Shown piece by piece: positions 8,318 through 18,150 of a stretch of 64,000 nucleotides of DNA. Under the pieces are notes generated by a model. It had not been told where the DNA came from and made no database searches. It saw nothing but the letters and a program-made list of their open reading frames with translations. Within the stretch, counting starts at the first letter, position 1; every line of letters begins with the position of its first letter. Source of the stretch: JAVKDP01 sp040222185 (GTDB lineage Bacteria > Bacteroidota > Rhodothermia > Balneolales > Balneolaceae). The DNA is taken from NCBI GenBank assembly GCA_040222185.1, contig JAVKDP010000088.1:12827-76826 (forward strand), written 5' to 3'. The position numbers and the translations under genes are program-made.

Positions 8318-11300
8318 ATGACTATGCATACTCAATACTATTCGAAATTTAGATTCACAGCCGTATTTACTGGGCTTCTATTTTTACTTACATCTTCGGC
8401 TACAGCACAAACGATTCAGGTTGGTAGTGGGAGTTATACAACTACATTATCAGAAGGCAGAAATGTACCATCATTACAAAATGGTGAAGATGCAACACCT
8501 AGGTTTTCTTCAGAATTTAATCAGTTGGTTCAAACCAATGATTATTGGAGTAATTTGATTTATCCGTTCCTTGGCAGTAATCACATGAATCAAGTTCCTG
8601 CACATCCTCTTGCAATTGAATCATCAGATAATGGTTTTAAACTCGGTTATTTTAATACTAACTCTACCTTAGGTGAATTGTATGCTTTCACTTCTGCAAA
8701 TACTATCCAAGTTGGAATTGCTGGAAGTACTTCTTCTATAACGTCAACCTATGCCTACGGTGATTGGACATTTTCCGCAGAAATGGATTACGGGGATGCT
8801 TCGCTGATTGCTACTACTGGTCATGGTTTACCTTATACATTCTTTGATATGTCGGGCGGTGACGTTGAAGTTACATCTGGCTCAACCTTTACATTGTGGC
8901 ATAATGTGAATGAAGTAATTGGATTAACTATTGATGATGTCCACTATGCATTATTTGCACCCACTGGCTCAACATGGTCTGGTACTGATACCCTTACTTC
9001 ATCACTTAACGATAAAGGCTTTTTGTCAGTAGCTGTTCTACCTGATGCTACCACTGAAACGCTCGAGTTTTTTAGAAAACATGCTTACGCTCAAGTAACA
9101 AATAGCACCACTTCATGGAATTATGATGAATTAAGTGCAGATTTAACCAGCACATTCACTTATGAAACGGTATTAAGAGATTCCGCTGCTGGAAATTTAG
9201 ATGAAACTTTAACGGCTCTTTATCGGCATCAATGGATCAATACTGCTGATGTTCTTACAAGTTATACTTACGTATCCCCTCGTGGTGAAATGAAAGTATT
9301 TGAAGGTAATTCATTTTCTACAACTGCAAGATTTTCAGGGATACTTCCGTCACTTCCTGATGAAGGGAATTATGATAGAATTCAATTACTCGAGCTTGTT
9401 CAACAGGTCGCAAGCGAAGAGCTCCCGGTTGATAACACCTACAATAATGGTAAACAAATGGGCCGTTTTATTGAGGTACTTCATATTGCAGATCAATTAG
9501 GTGCCATAAATGAACGAGATTATTTACTATCTGAATTAAAACGACGTCTTGAATCTTGGTTTACCGCAGGCGGTGAGCAAGAGTATTATTATAATGATAC
9601 TTGGAATACCCTATTTGGATATCCGGGTAGTTTTGGTTCTTCTACCCAAATTAATGATCATCACTTTCATGCTGCTTATGCTATAAAGGCTGCCGCTACT
9701 ATTGCTCAATATGATAGTGCTTGGGCTTCTCAAGATAATTGGGGAGGTATGGTAAACTTAATTATCCAAGATGCTAATAATTGGGATCGCGACAATGAGA
9801 TGTTCCCTTTCTTAAGAAACTTTGATACTTATGCCGGTCATGCTTGGGCTTCCGGACATGGTGATTTTAATTTTAGTGGTGATGAACCGGGAAATAATCA
9901 GGAATCTAGTTCTGAATCAATGAATTTTGCATCGGCTACCATTTTATGGGGTGAACTTACTGGCCAGACTGAAATTCGAGATATGGGAATCTTTCTGTAT
10001 ACAAATGAGAACGAAGCTATCGACCAATACTGGTTCGATGTTGATAATGAAGTATTCCCGGATGATTTCGCTCACAACGCTGTTGGTATAGTTTGGAGTG
10101 ATGCTGGCGCTTATAGTACATGGTTTGGTTCCGATCCTGAATTTATTCGTGGAATCAATTTTCTGCCAATTAATGGTGGGTCATTATACTTAGCTAAAAA
10201 CCCAGATTACATCATTGAAAATTACAACCAAATGGTTTCAGAATTAGGTAGCCAACCTACTCAATGGAAAGATATTTTTTGGCAATATTTGTCGATGTCG
10301 GATGCTGATCTTGCTCTCTCCTATTACAATGCAGATCAGAGTTACACTCCATTTGATGGTGAAAGCAGAGCTCATACCCTTCATTGGTTATATAACATGA
10401 AAGAAATGGGAGCATTTAATACAGATATAACAGCTGATGTGTCTACCTATGCTGCATTTGTTAATGAAACCAACGATACTACCTACATAGCATTTAATGC
10501 TGAGCCTACGGAGAAAATAATCACTTTTTCTGATGGGTTTATGATGAGCGTACCAGCAAGAACTCTCAATTCATATAACACGGCTACTCCTGCCATTGCG
10601 ATGGAGCCTGCTCCTGAGCCTGTTTATGATTCAGAATATGTGATATCTATTTTTAGTGATACTTATTCAAGTGATGTAGAGGCTACTTTTAATATAGAAG
10701 ATGGTCAATTAACTAAAACAAGTATTGAAGTTATTGATGGCAATAACCTACTTAAATATGAGAATCTAGACACTCAAACTACAGAGCTTGAATTTCCTAT
10801 TAGCGTTTTTTCTAGAACAAATTTCCACGCTGATTTTTATAGTGCTGACACTACCACTATAAGTGTTTATTTAATTAGTGAGGATTCAGAGGAAAAAAGT
10901 TATTCATTTAGTATCGACTCAAGTAGTTGGAGTAATATGACTGTTCCTCTTTCTGTCTTTTCGGATGTTGTAGATTTGAATGCTATTAGCTCCATTAGAA
11001 TTGAAGGAGAAAGCACTATTTATGTTGATAATATCTTCTTTAGCGGAGATACACCGGTTCCTTCTGGGCCTAAAATGGAAGCTGATAAGCCTGATCTGGA
11101 CGAAGTAAATGTGATTTCTATTTTTAGCGATTCTTATGAAAATTTAGAAGGCGTTAATTTAACTCCTGATTGGCAACAAAATACAATCGCTTCTATTATT
11201 TCAATTATGGCGAATGACGTATTGCTATACGAGAACTTTGACTACCAAGGCATTGAACTTGGTAGCAATGTGGATGTCACAAACATGGAATGGTTCCATC

Positions 11301-12352
11301 TCGATTTTTGGACTGAAGATGCTACCAATTTAAAAGTGTATTTAATTAGCCCAGGCCCTGTTGAGACAGCATTCAACATTTCTATTAAGCAAAATAGCTG
11401 GGAAAGCATCGATATCCCTTTAGAAGAATTCACTGATGTTAATCTGAGCGAAGTCTTTCAAATTAAATTTGAAGGTGATGGAAACGTATACCTCGACAAT
11501 TTATACTTTGGTAAAAAAGCAGATTTAACAGAAGCACCAATCCCTACTCATGATGCAAGTAAAGTAGTTTCCTTATTTAGTGATACCTATGAGAATAATA
11601 CCGTGGATACATGGTCAGCTACTTGGGATCAAGCAACGCACGAGGATATCATGATTAATGAGAATAACACGAAGTATTACTCAAATGTGAATTTCGCTGG
11701 TATTGAGTTTATCTCGAATCAAATTGATGCAACAAATCTTACTAATTTTAGGTTTGATTTTATAACTCTCGAATCTACTGACGCCCCTGTTACTTTCAGT
11801 TTAAAGCTCGTTGATTTTGGAGCGAATGGCTTCTGGGATGGAGGTGCCACTGATGATGTGGAGGATGAATTATTCTTTGACGAAGAAAGTACGCCTGCTT
11901 TAGTTAGTAATGAATGGATAAGCTTTGATATACCGATTGATGATTTCGAAAAAATGGTGACTCGTGAGCATCTATCTCAGCTTCTATTCTTAACCTCAGG
12001 TGGTCTCAAAGAGTTTTACATTGATAATGTGTACTTCTATGGAGATGCAATCATAAACAGTAATGATGATGAAAGCAGTGAAGTGCCTACAGAATTAAAG
12101 TTATCTCAAAACTATCCAAATCCATTTAACCCTAGCACAAATATTGAGTTTAGTTTACCAAAAGCTTCTAAGGTATCTTTGATTATTTATAATTCATTAG
12201 GACAACAAGTATCTAAATTGTTAGATACTCGCTTAAACCCAGGTACTCACTCAATAACTTGGAATGCTAAATGGGCTCCAACAGGAGTTTATTTTTATCA
12301 ACTTAAGACGGCTAATGCAACACTTACAAAACGTATGCTTTTGATTAAGTAG
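8318..12352 (+). CDS. Secreted GH81 endo-1,3-beta-glucanase with three repeat modules and a T9SS sorting domain
   Basis: 1,344 residues. The signal peptide ends near ATAQ (about residue 31). Residues about 60-750 form a GH81 catalytic region, recognised from DHHFH (D447) and QESSSESMN (E529, E533), the conserved acidic motifs of GH81 laminarinases. Three related beta-sandwich-like modules follow at about 775-911, 932-1065 and 1083-1243. Each opens with VISIFSD or VVSLFSD and closes with a YVDNIFF- or YIDNVYF-like motif, so they are probably carbohydrate-binding. Residues about 1258-1344 are a T9SS type A sorting domain (LSQNYPNPFNPST to the terminal LLIK). The product hydrolyses laminarin-type beta-1,3-glucan outside the cell. 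It starts after an AGGAG ribosome site. Confidence 0.92.
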   Translation: MTMHTQYYSKFRFTAVFTGLLFLLTSSATAQTIQVGSGSYTTTLSEGRNVPSLQNGEDATPRFSSEFNQLVQTNDYWSNLIYPFLGSNHMNQVPAHPLAIESSDNGFKLGYFNTNSTLGELYAFTSANTIQVGIAGSTSSITSTYAYGDWTFSAEMDYGDASLIATTGHGLPYTFFDMSGGDVEVTSGSTFTLWHNVNEVIGLTIDDVHYALFAPTGSTWSGTDTLTSSLNDKGFLSVAVLPDATTETLEFFRKHAYAQVTNSTTSWNYDELSADLTSTFTYETVLRDSAAGNLDETLTALYRHQWINTADVLTSYTYVSPRGEMKVFEGNSFSTTARFSGILPSLPDEGNYDRIQLLELVQQVASEELPVDNTYNNGKQMGRFIEVLHIADQLGAINERDYLLSELKRRLESWFTAGGEQEYYYNDTWNTLFGYPGSFGSSTQINDHHFHAAYAIKAAATIAQYDSAWASQDNWGGMVNLIIQDANNWDRDNEMFPFLRNFDTYAGHAWASGHGDFNFSGDEPGNNQESSSESMNFASATILWGELTGQTEIRDMGIFLYTNENEAIDQYWFDVDNEVFPDDFAHNAVGIVWSDAGAYSTWFGSDPEFIRGINFLPINGGSLYLAKNPDYIIENYNQMVSELGSQPTQWKDIFWQYLSMSDADLALSYYNADQSYTPFDGESRAHTLHWLYNMKEMGAFNTDITADVSTYAAFVNETNDTTYIAFNAEPTEKIITFSDGFMMSVPARTLNSYNTATPAIAMEPAPEPVYDSEYVISIFSDTYSSDVEATFNIEDGQLTKTSIEVIDGNNLLKYENLDTQTTELEFPISVFSRTNFHADFYSADTTTISVYLISEDSEEKSYSFSIDSSSWSNMTVPLSVFSDVVDLNAISSIRIEGESTIYVDNIFFSGDTPVPSGPKMEADKPDLDEVNVISIFSDSYENLEGVNLTPDWQQNTIASIISIMANDVLLYENFDYQGIELGSNVDVTNMEWFHLDFWTEDATNLKVYLISPGPVETAFNISIKQNSWESIDIPLEEFTDVNLSEVFQIKFEGDGNVYLDNLYFGKKADLTEAPIPTHDASKVVSLFSDTYENNTVDTWSATWDQATHEDIMINENNTKYYSNVNFAGIEFISNQIDATNLTNFRFDFITLESTDAPVTFSLKLVDFGANGFWDGGATDDVEDELFFDEESTPALVSNEWISFDIPIDDFEKMVTREHLSQLLFLTSGGLKEFYIDNVYFYGDAIINSNDDESSEVPTELKLSQNYPNPFNPSTNIEFSLPKASKVSLIIYNSLGQQVSKLLDTRLNPGTHSITWNAKWAPTGVYFYQLKTANATLTKRMLLIK

Positions 12353-12380
12353 TTAGTGATGAATCGTTAATTATAAAAAG

Positions 12381-12411
12381 CCCATCCAGGTTCCCGTGAT
12401 GGGTTTTATTT
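12381..12411 (+). terminator. Rho-independent terminator of the GH81 gene
   Basis: CCCATC (12381-12386) pairs with GATGGG (12398-12403), followed by TTTTATTT. It begins 28 bp after the GH81 stop. Confidence 0.75.
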
Positions 12412-12471
12412 AAAACATTATCTCAAAGGTTCTTGTAGATTAGTACTACATTAAAATATAAATGCTACTTC

Positions 12472-12990
12472 TCACTCCTTGGCTAAATGTATACCACTAG
12501 GGCATCCACAAAATACAGCCTCCAAGCCCGTAAGCTTGATCCATAAAGTATCGCTTGCTTCACTTAATGAAACCTCTCTAATCCACTCAGTTCCAGCTTC
12601 ATTTTCGTCTTGATATTTTGAAGTTAAAAGCTCTTCTAAAGGTAGAATTATAAATTCCCCGGTTAAAAGGGGTCGAACTTCATAGCTTTCAATAGTAGTA
12701 GAAATCATTTCGTTTTCTTCCAGGCTAAAACTGGCTTTTACCCAATTGGTATATCCAAGTTCATTGTTGTTTTCATCAATGAATATTCTGCTTTGTACAA
12801 AGGTTCCGTCTTTATTGAAGTTTATTTCATAAGCATCTCTAAACTGGTCAGGAAAATCATAATAACTTGGGGTTACCCATGTGCGGCTTGTCATTATCTC
12901 AATTAAGTACTCCTTGTCCTGTTCATTGTTAAATACAGAGCATGAAACGAGTGAAATACTTAGAAAAAGGAAAGCGAGTAAAGGTTTCAT
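12472..12990 (-). CDS. Putative lipoprotein, downstream copy of a tandem pair
   Basis: 172 residues with a lipoprotein signal (MKPLLAFLFLSISLVSCS, lipobox LVSC). The mature part is acidic and rich in beta-strand-like stretches, with no recognised family; the overall look (TSRTWVTPSYY, FNKDGTFV, IILPLEELLTSKY) is reminiscent of small lipocalin-like proteins, which is only an impression. It is a clear paralogue of the gene 4 bp upstream. Both keep a Cys pair near the C-terminus (FCGC here, SCSC in the partner). Function unknown. Confidence 0.75.
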   Translation of the reverse strand: MKPLLAFLFLSISLVSCSVFNNEQDKEYLIEIMTSRTWVTPSYYDFPDQFRDAYEINFNKDGTFVQSRIFIDENNNELGYTNWVKASFSLEENEMISTTIESYEVRPLLTGEFIILPLEELLTSKYQDENEAGTEWIREVSLSEASDTLWIKLTGLEAVFCGCPSGIHLAKE

Positions 12991-12994
12991 TTTA

Positions 12995-13513
12995 TCAATC
13001 CTTAACTAAATATACTAATGAAAAGCAGCTACATGAAGTAGCGAGCAGGTCAGTAGGGTTAATCCATAACGAGTCTTTGTTTTCACTTAGCACAATTTCA
13101 CTATTATAAATATGTTCTCGAGTAGGTGTATCAAGATATGGTGAAGTTAAAAGCTCATTTAAAGGAAGTATTACAATTTCTCCGTTCTCAAGAGTTTGAG
13201 CTTCATATACTTCTATAATAGAAGTGATCATTTTGTTATTCTCTAATCTAAAGCCATACTTGATCCAGTGGCGGTACCCTAATTTGTTGTTATTTGAATC
13301 GTATTCTGCTGTACCTCTTACGTAGGTACCATCCTTGTTGAAGGCGAGTTCAAAAACAAGTTTTTCCTGATCACTAGGCTCATAAAACTCAGATGAAATC
13401 CATGTTCGGCTTGTAATAATCTCTAGTAGATGTTCTTCTTCTTGTTCATTATTGAAAACTGAACAGGTTAAGAGTGAAATACTTAGAAAAAGAAAGGCGA
13501 GTGGAGATTTCAT
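12995..13513 (-). CDS. Putative lipoprotein, upstream copy of a tandem pair
   Basis: 172 residues from the ATG at 13513; a TTG two codons earlier is less likely. Lipoprotein signal MKSPLAFLFLSISLLTCS. It aligns along its whole length with the downstream neighbour: both have a TSRTW-x-[ST] block, FNKDGT, NN-LGY--W and ILPL-ELLTS. It is therefore a tandem duplication that has since diverged. Function unknown; both are probably outer-membrane-anchored and co-transcribed. Confidence 0.75.
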   Translation of the reverse strand: MKSPLAFLFLSISLLTCSVFNNEQEEEHLLEIITSRTWISSEFYEPSDQEKLVFELAFNKDGTYVRGTAEYDSNNNKLGYRHWIKYGFRLENNKMITSIIEVYEAQTLENGEIVILPLNELLTSPYLDTPTREHIYNSEIVLSENKDSLWINPTDLLATSCSCFSLVYLVKD

Positions 13514-13570
13514 TTTCAAACACTAAGATTGGATTGATACTCTATAAATAAAGGTATTAATTCAAGAATA

Positions 13571-14236
13571 TCAATAACCTGTAGAATGGTGATTGAAAAT
13601 CCTTTTAACTTCAGAATCGACCAAAGAATCAATAATTAAATCAGCTTTGGAAAGGTCCTGGTTTCCTGACCCTTCATTTATATAGCCGACACACTTCATT
13701 CCGGCTGCTTTAGCAGCTAAAACACCATTTCTTGAATCCTCTATAACCATGCAGTTTTCAGGATTAATTCCATAATGATCAGCAGCTAGTAAAAAGATAT
13801 CCGGGGCCGGTTTGCCATTCTTGGGCATTTCACCACTCACAATATGGGTGAAATAGGATTCTACATCCAATTTCGAAAGGATAAGCCGGATGTTTTTCAT
13901 TAGACCTGAAGAGGCAATTGCACAGGGAACATCTCTTTTCTTTAGCTCATTAAGAAGATCAAGAAGTCCGGGATTCGGAATTAGAGTTTCGGATGATAAC
14001 CCTTCGAATTTGCGCTCTCTTTCCATTACTCTCAACTCTTCAATAGATTGGTCCAGCAAACCTTTCTTCTTGATATATCCCCACATCTTTGCTCCGGAGA
14101 TTCCAATGAAGGAGTTGTATTCTTCATCAGTGATTTCAACACCCAGGTCTGAAAAAAGCTGGAAGTTCACTCTTTTGTATAAGGACTCTGAATCAAGTAA
14201 AACTCCATCCAGATCAAAAATAACAAGCTGTATCAA
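13571..14236 (-). CDS. HAD-family phosphatase (beta-phosphoglucomutase-like)
   Basis: 221 residues. HAD motif I is FDLDGVLLDSE (nucleophile D8, acid/base D10); motif II IASSG; the motif III Lys is in PKNGKPAPDIF; motif IV is MVIEDSRNG. A helical cap lies between motifs I and II (subclass IA). Substrates are probably small phosphorylated sugars or metabolites. The start is a TTG that overlaps the stop of the upstream membrane protein by 4 bp (TTGA), implying coupled translation. Confidence 0.9.
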   Translation of the reverse strand: MIQLVIFDLDGVLLDSESLYKRVNFQLFSDLGVEITDEEYNSFIGISGAKMWGYIKKKGLLDQSIEELRVMERERKFEGLSSETLIPNPGLLDLLNELKKRDVPCAIASSGLMKNIRLILSKLDVESYFTHIVSGEMPKNGKPAPDIFLLAADHYGINPENCMVIEDSRNGVLAAKAAGMKCVGYINEGSGNQDLSKADLIIDSLVDSEVKRIFNHHSTGY

Positions 14237-14673
14237 AAGAGTGCAAGCCTAACATTTAATCCCAGAATCATTAAACAGATTCCAAAAAATGAAAGCAATC
14301 CATAGTACTTAGAAGCTTTACTCAAATCTTTGGCTTCAGGATCAATAAGTCCCATTCGTTTACCAACAATCAACCAGGCAAACAAAATAATCCAAATAGT
14401 AAGTTTTAGTACCAGTGTCAGAGAAAGGTGCGACTCGAAAGCAAACCATTCACCCATAGGCAGGTAAATCATTCCTAATCGAAAGCCAATTAAAAACTGA
14501 ATGAATAAAGTGGCATGTGCACCTCTGTTAAATGCTTCAAAAAAGCTGAAAGCAAAATCGGTGTTACCCGTTCGGCGGGCATATGGTATTACGATAAATG
14601 AGGAGATTAAAAGCCCGCCAATAATAATAATGGCCAGAAATACATGAAGAATCAGTAGGACAGAATATTCCAT
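14233..14673 (-). CDS. Small four-helix membrane protein, CopD-like
   Basis: 146 residues with four predicted membrane helices: YSVLLILHVFLAIIIIGGLLI near the N-terminus, HATLFIQFLIGFRLGMIY, LVLKLTIWIILFAWLIV and YGLLSFFGICLMILGLNV. The His in helix 1 (LHVF) and the layout resemble the CopD / DUF2269-type proteins. That assignment is tentative and the function is unknown. First gene of a two-gene unit with the HAD phosphatase. Confidence 0.75.
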   Translation of the reverse strand: MEYSVLLILHVFLAIIIIGGLLISSFIVIPYARRTGNTDFAFSFFEAFNRGAHATLFIQFLIGFRLGMIYLPMGEWFAFESHLSLTLVLKLTIWIILFAWLIVGKRMGLIDPEAKDLSKASKYYGLLSFFGICLMILGLNVRLALF

Positions 14674-14837
14674 GAGAAAGGGGGTTAGTTTGATCGAAAG
14701 GTATGAAACACGGACTAAATATCCTGTCCAAATCGAATCAAATTTACAAAGTTATCCCGGAGAGTTTACTCATACATTACTTATTCTGTGATCTGAGACA
14801 GTAGAGTAAAAGAGAATAAAGATTACTGTAAAATCAT

Positions 14838-14868
14838 GTTGGATTGTGAGTATTTAGGCGTATTTTTG
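14838..14868 (+). promoter_or_regulatory. Bacteroidota-type promoter for the MFS transporter
   Basis: GTTG at 14838-14841 (TTTG-like -33) and TATTTTTG at 14861-14868 (matches TAnnTTTG) are separated by 19 bp, about 22 bp before the start codon. Confidence 0.5.
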
Positions 14869-14890
14869 AAGCTTACCTACGGAAGTTTTG

Positions 14891-16057
14891 ATGTCTACAA
14901 TCACCACGCATTCTCAATCTAAAGAAGAGCAGCGAAGTCATAAAAAAGAACTTTATGCAGTTTGTATAGCACTTTCTGTACTAGGTATGGCCTTCTCAAG
15001 CTGGGCAGCAAGGGTTCCGGATATCAGGGATACAGCAGTTCTTACTGCTGCTACATTAGGATATGCTCTATTGATGCGTGGAAGTGGAACGGTAATAATG
15101 ATGCCAATTGTGGCTATTGGGATCAACAAGTTTGGAGCCAAGAAAATGGTACTAGGCAGTGGATTAATTGTTGCTGCCAGCCTTACTCCCCTTGCTTTAA
15201 TGAATAACTGGGTCAGCCTTGGGCTACTTTTGATGATAGTGGGAGCAAGTGCCAGCGCATATAATGTTTCAGTAAATGCTTTGGGTTCAAAGGTAGAGGC
15301 TGAAACCGGGAAATCCCATATGTCTAAGATTCATTCATGGTATGGAATAGGAAACCTGGGTGGAGCATTAATTGGTACAATGTTAGTAAGCCTAAATATT
15401 TCAACTACGATTCATTTCTCAGTGATGACAGCGTTGATATTCATTGTTCTGGCTTCTATATATCGGTTTCTTCCTGAAGATTCACCCCATCCTGATGCTC
15501 CAAGGAAAAAATTTGTTCTTCCACATGGAGGCTTAATAGCACTGGGAATAATCTGTTTTCTTGGAGCTACTATTGAAGGGTCAATCAATAACTGGGTTGG
15601 CTTATTTTTCACCGATCATGTAAAAGTACCTCAAGGGTATGGCCCTGTAGGTTATACGGTTTTTGCGGGAGCTCTTTTAGGAATGAGGATTATTGGAGAT
15701 CGACTTAAAACACGCTTTGGAGCCAGAAAGTTATTAGTAACCGGTTCGCTAAGCGCAATGAGCGGAGTGCTTCTGGCTATATTTGCTCCGAATATGGTGG
15801 TTGCTGCCATTGGTTTTTTTATAGCAGGTGCAGGAGTTTCACTAAATTTCCCAATGATATTTAGTGCAGCAGGTAAAGAAGGGGCCGTAGCGCTAACCTC
15901 GGTTGCTACATTTGGTTATATAGGCGGAATGGTTTCTCAACCTGTTGTTGGGCTGATTGTTGAAGAGTTTCATCTGATGGGTGGATTTTTATTCCTGGCG
16001 CTCTGCATGATGATAGTTGCAGGTGTAGCCTCCAGAGCCAGGCTACTTAAGAATTAA
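14891..16057 (+). CDS. MFS transporter (YbjJ/FucP-like)
   Basis: 388 residues starting at the ATG at 14891, which follows GGAAG by 5 bp; an in-frame TTG one codon earlier is also possible. About 12 membrane helices. The typical MFS loop motif is seen as GINKFGAKKMVLGSG after helix 2 and again as GDRLKTRFGARKLLVTGS in the second half. SWAARVPDIRD near the start and SKIHSWYGIGNLGGALIG are characteristic of the YbjJ-like group. The substrate is unknown. It stands alone and is convergent with the GH13 gene. Confidence 0.9.
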   Translation: MSTITTHSQSKEEQRSHKKELYAVCIALSVLGMAFSSWAARVPDIRDTAVLTAATLGYALLMRGSGTVIMMPIVAIGINKFGAKKMVLGSGLIVAASLTPLALMNNWVSLGLLLMIVGASASAYNVSVNALGSKVEAETGKSHMSKIHSWYGIGNLGGALIGTMLVSLNISTTIHFSVMTALIFIVLASIYRFLPEDSPHPDAPRKKFVLPHGGLIALGIICFLGATIEGSINNWVGLFFTDHVKVPQGYGPVGYTVFAGALLGMRIIGDRLKTRFGARKLLVTGSLSAMSGVLLAIFAPNMVVAAIGFFIAGAGVSLNFPMIFSAAGKEGAVALTSVATFGYIGGMVSQPVVGLIVEEFHLMGGFLFLALCMMIVAGVASRARLLKN

Positions 16058-16081
16058 CGTTTTTCTGATTAACCATAGACT

Positions 16082-16112
16082 AGGTCATCCTGAAACAAGT
16101 TCAGGATGACCT
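16082..16112. repeat. Dispersed palindromic repeat, copy 1
   Basis: AGGTCATCCTGAA (16082-16094) is an exact inverted repeat of TTCAGGATGACCT (16100-16112) with a 5-bp loop. It lies between the convergent MFS and GH13 genes and may also terminate transcription in both directions. It is the most symmetric copy of a family with at least six other members in the window. Confidence 0.8.
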
Positions 16113-16144
16113 GTGATGAATAAAAAAGGAGACAAGAGAAGGTC

Positions 16145-17998
16145 TTACTCCTCCAACTCCCAAACCCAGGTTACTTTCGCGTCTACATTAATATCGGAAT
16201 CCAGGTTGATGGTTGAGCCGTTAAATATGTTGCTTCCGGTTCCAAATTTATCAAGTACCTCGGAGAGTATATCTCTTGGAATGGTTACCTCTTCATCATT
16301 GGAGTTCATGATTACCATAATGGTCTGATTTTCATGGATTCTGAAGTACACATAAATACCATTTACAGGTACAAAGTGAAGAAGTTGGCCATATTTTGCA
16401 GCGTCAGAGGTTTTACGCCAGTTTCCTAAATGGCTGACAAAGGCGTGAATCTCATTTTCTTTATCTGTCCGACCTTCTTCGGTAAATACACTTCTCGGAT
16501 CACCAGCCCAACCACCGGGCATATTTGGACGACGGTACTCATCATCTCCACCACGGAACTCGTGCTCCATCATTAATTCTGTTCCATAATATACTTGTGG
16601 AATGCCACGTGTAGTGAGCAGGAAAGTATAGGCCATTTTAAAATGAGCTTCATTTTTACGAACCCGCTCATAAATACGATCCATATCATGGTTGTCCAGG
16701 AAAATCACATTTTTCATTGGGTCGCTATACAGAAAATCATTAGTCAGAATATTCCAGATACGAGCGACACCATTATCCCATCCAAAATCTTCGTTTAAAG
16801 CAGCATCAACAGCCTGGGCAAGTGGGAAGTCGGTTACGCTTGGCAATTCTGAATTATATCCATCATCTACACCTTCGTTATCATATTGCCAATAAGCTTG
16901 TGGACCAGGGAAGTTTAACCATGCTTCACCAACAATATTAAAATTTGGGTAAGCTGTAAGAATTTCTTTTGACCAACGGGCCATATAGTCCTTGTCCGGG
17001 AATACATAGGTGTCCATACGGATTCCGTCTACTTCTGAGTATTCAATCCACCAAATAGTGTTTTGGATGAGATAATCCGCCAACAGTTCATTTTTCTGGT
17101 TTAAATCGGGCATCTCTTTCACAAACCAGCCATTTACTAATCTATTGGAATCGTATTTAGAAGCGTAAGGATCGGAAGCTACAGGTCCGCGATAATTGGT
17201 TTGGCCTACTTCATTCCAGTCATGTACCCAATCCTTGGTAGGCAGATCTTTCATCCACCAGTGCTGATCTCCAATATGGTTATGGATCATGTCCATGATA
17301 ACTTTCATATCATTGTTATGAACCTGGTCAATCAGTGCTTTATATTCTTCATTGGTTCCGTAGCGCCGATCAACGCGGTATAAATCGGTAGCAGCGTACC
17401 CATGATATCCACCATATTCAGGAGTCATATCGTTTTCGAAAATTGGGGTAAACCAGATGGCCGTCATGCCAAGGTCTTTGATATAGTCGAGGTGGTTCAT
17501 TACACCTTCGATGTCACCACCTTGTCTTCGTTCCGGGTTAGAGCGATCTGCAGCTTCCAGCATACCTTCAATTGAGTCGTTATCAGGATTTCCATTGGCA
17601 AACCGATCAGGCATCATCAGGTAAATTAGATCAGAAGAATCAAAGCCGAGGTTTCTACCTTCAAGAGGTTCGCGTGTTTTCAATTCATAATCGATACTGA
17701 CTTTTTTGCGGCCATCTCTCAAAACAATTTCCATTTCGCCGGCTTTAGCTTCAGGACTGATATCAAAGTAGATGAACAGGTAGTTTGGGGAGTCTACGGA
17801 GACCTGCTTTTTTATAGTAACACCGGGATAATCAACAGTCGCATTATAAAATCCCAAATCTTCCCCATATAACTGAAGTTGAAGCTCTTGTACAGGCATG
17901 TTTGACCACCAAAATGGAGGCTCAATCTTATCAACCTGGGCAGTGGCAAGTGAATAGCTTAAAAGGGAGAAACAAAAAAGGGTGAATAGTTTTTTCAT
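16145..17998 (-). CDS. Secreted or periplasmic GH13 alpha-amylase (cyclomaltodextrinase/neopullulanase, SusA-like)
   Basis: 617 residues. A signal peptide (LLSYSLATAQ) is followed by an N-terminal beta domain (about 22-120, with PPFWWSNMPVQELQLQLYG) of the cyclomaltodextrinase type. The GH13 barrel follows: YLMMPDRFANGNPDND, GLMTAIWFTP-like (DLGMTAIWFTPIFEND), DMIHNHIGDQH, DGIRMDTY (nucleophile D329), VGEAWLN (acid/base E358), FLDNHDMDR (D438), then a C-terminal beta domain. It hydrolyses alpha-1,4-glucans or cyclodextrins. It is a single gene with no SusC/SusD partner in the window. Confidence 0.95.
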   Translation of the reverse strand: MKKLFTLFCFSLLSYSLATAQVDKIEPPFWWSNMPVQELQLQLYGEDLGFYNATVDYPGVTIKKQVSVDSPNYLFIYFDISPEAKAGEMEIVLRDGRKKVSIDYELKTREPLEGRNLGFDSSDLIYLMMPDRFANGNPDNDSIEGMLEAADRSNPERRQGGDIEGVMNHLDYIKDLGMTAIWFTPIFENDMTPEYGGYHGYAATDLYRVDRRYGTNEEYKALIDQVHNNDMKVIMDMIHNHIGDQHWWMKDLPTKDWVHDWNEVGQTNYRGPVASDPYASKYDSNRLVNGWFVKEMPDLNQKNELLADYLIQNTIWWIEYSEVDGIRMDTYVFPDKDYMARWSKEILTAYPNFNIVGEAWLNFPGPQAYWQYDNEGVDDGYNSELPSVTDFPLAQAVDAALNEDFGWDNGVARIWNILTNDFLYSDPMKNVIFLDNHDMDRIYERVRKNEAHFKMAYTFLLTTRGIPQVYYGTELMMEHEFRGGDDEYRRPNMPGGWAGDPRSVFTEEGRTDKENEIHAFVSHLGNWRKTSDAAKYGQLLHFVPVNGIYVYFRIHENQTIMVIMNSNDEEVTIPRDILSEVLDKFGTGSNIFNGSTINLDSDINVDAKVTWVWELEE

Positions 17999-18150
17999 AG
18001 TATAATGGCTTTTAAATCAGTCAATGATTTTATAATAATGAACAGCCCAGACTTTTTCTTATGTAAGTGCTTACATCGCGAGTTTGAGTCTATTTAGTGG
18101 TGTTGAGTACCTCACCTCACTCCAGCGCAGAGTATTATTACCATGTTAAA

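Noticed and set aside
13890..14252. 120-residue frame antisense to the HAD phosphatase
   Set aside because: All HAD motifs are on the other strand; a shadow frame.
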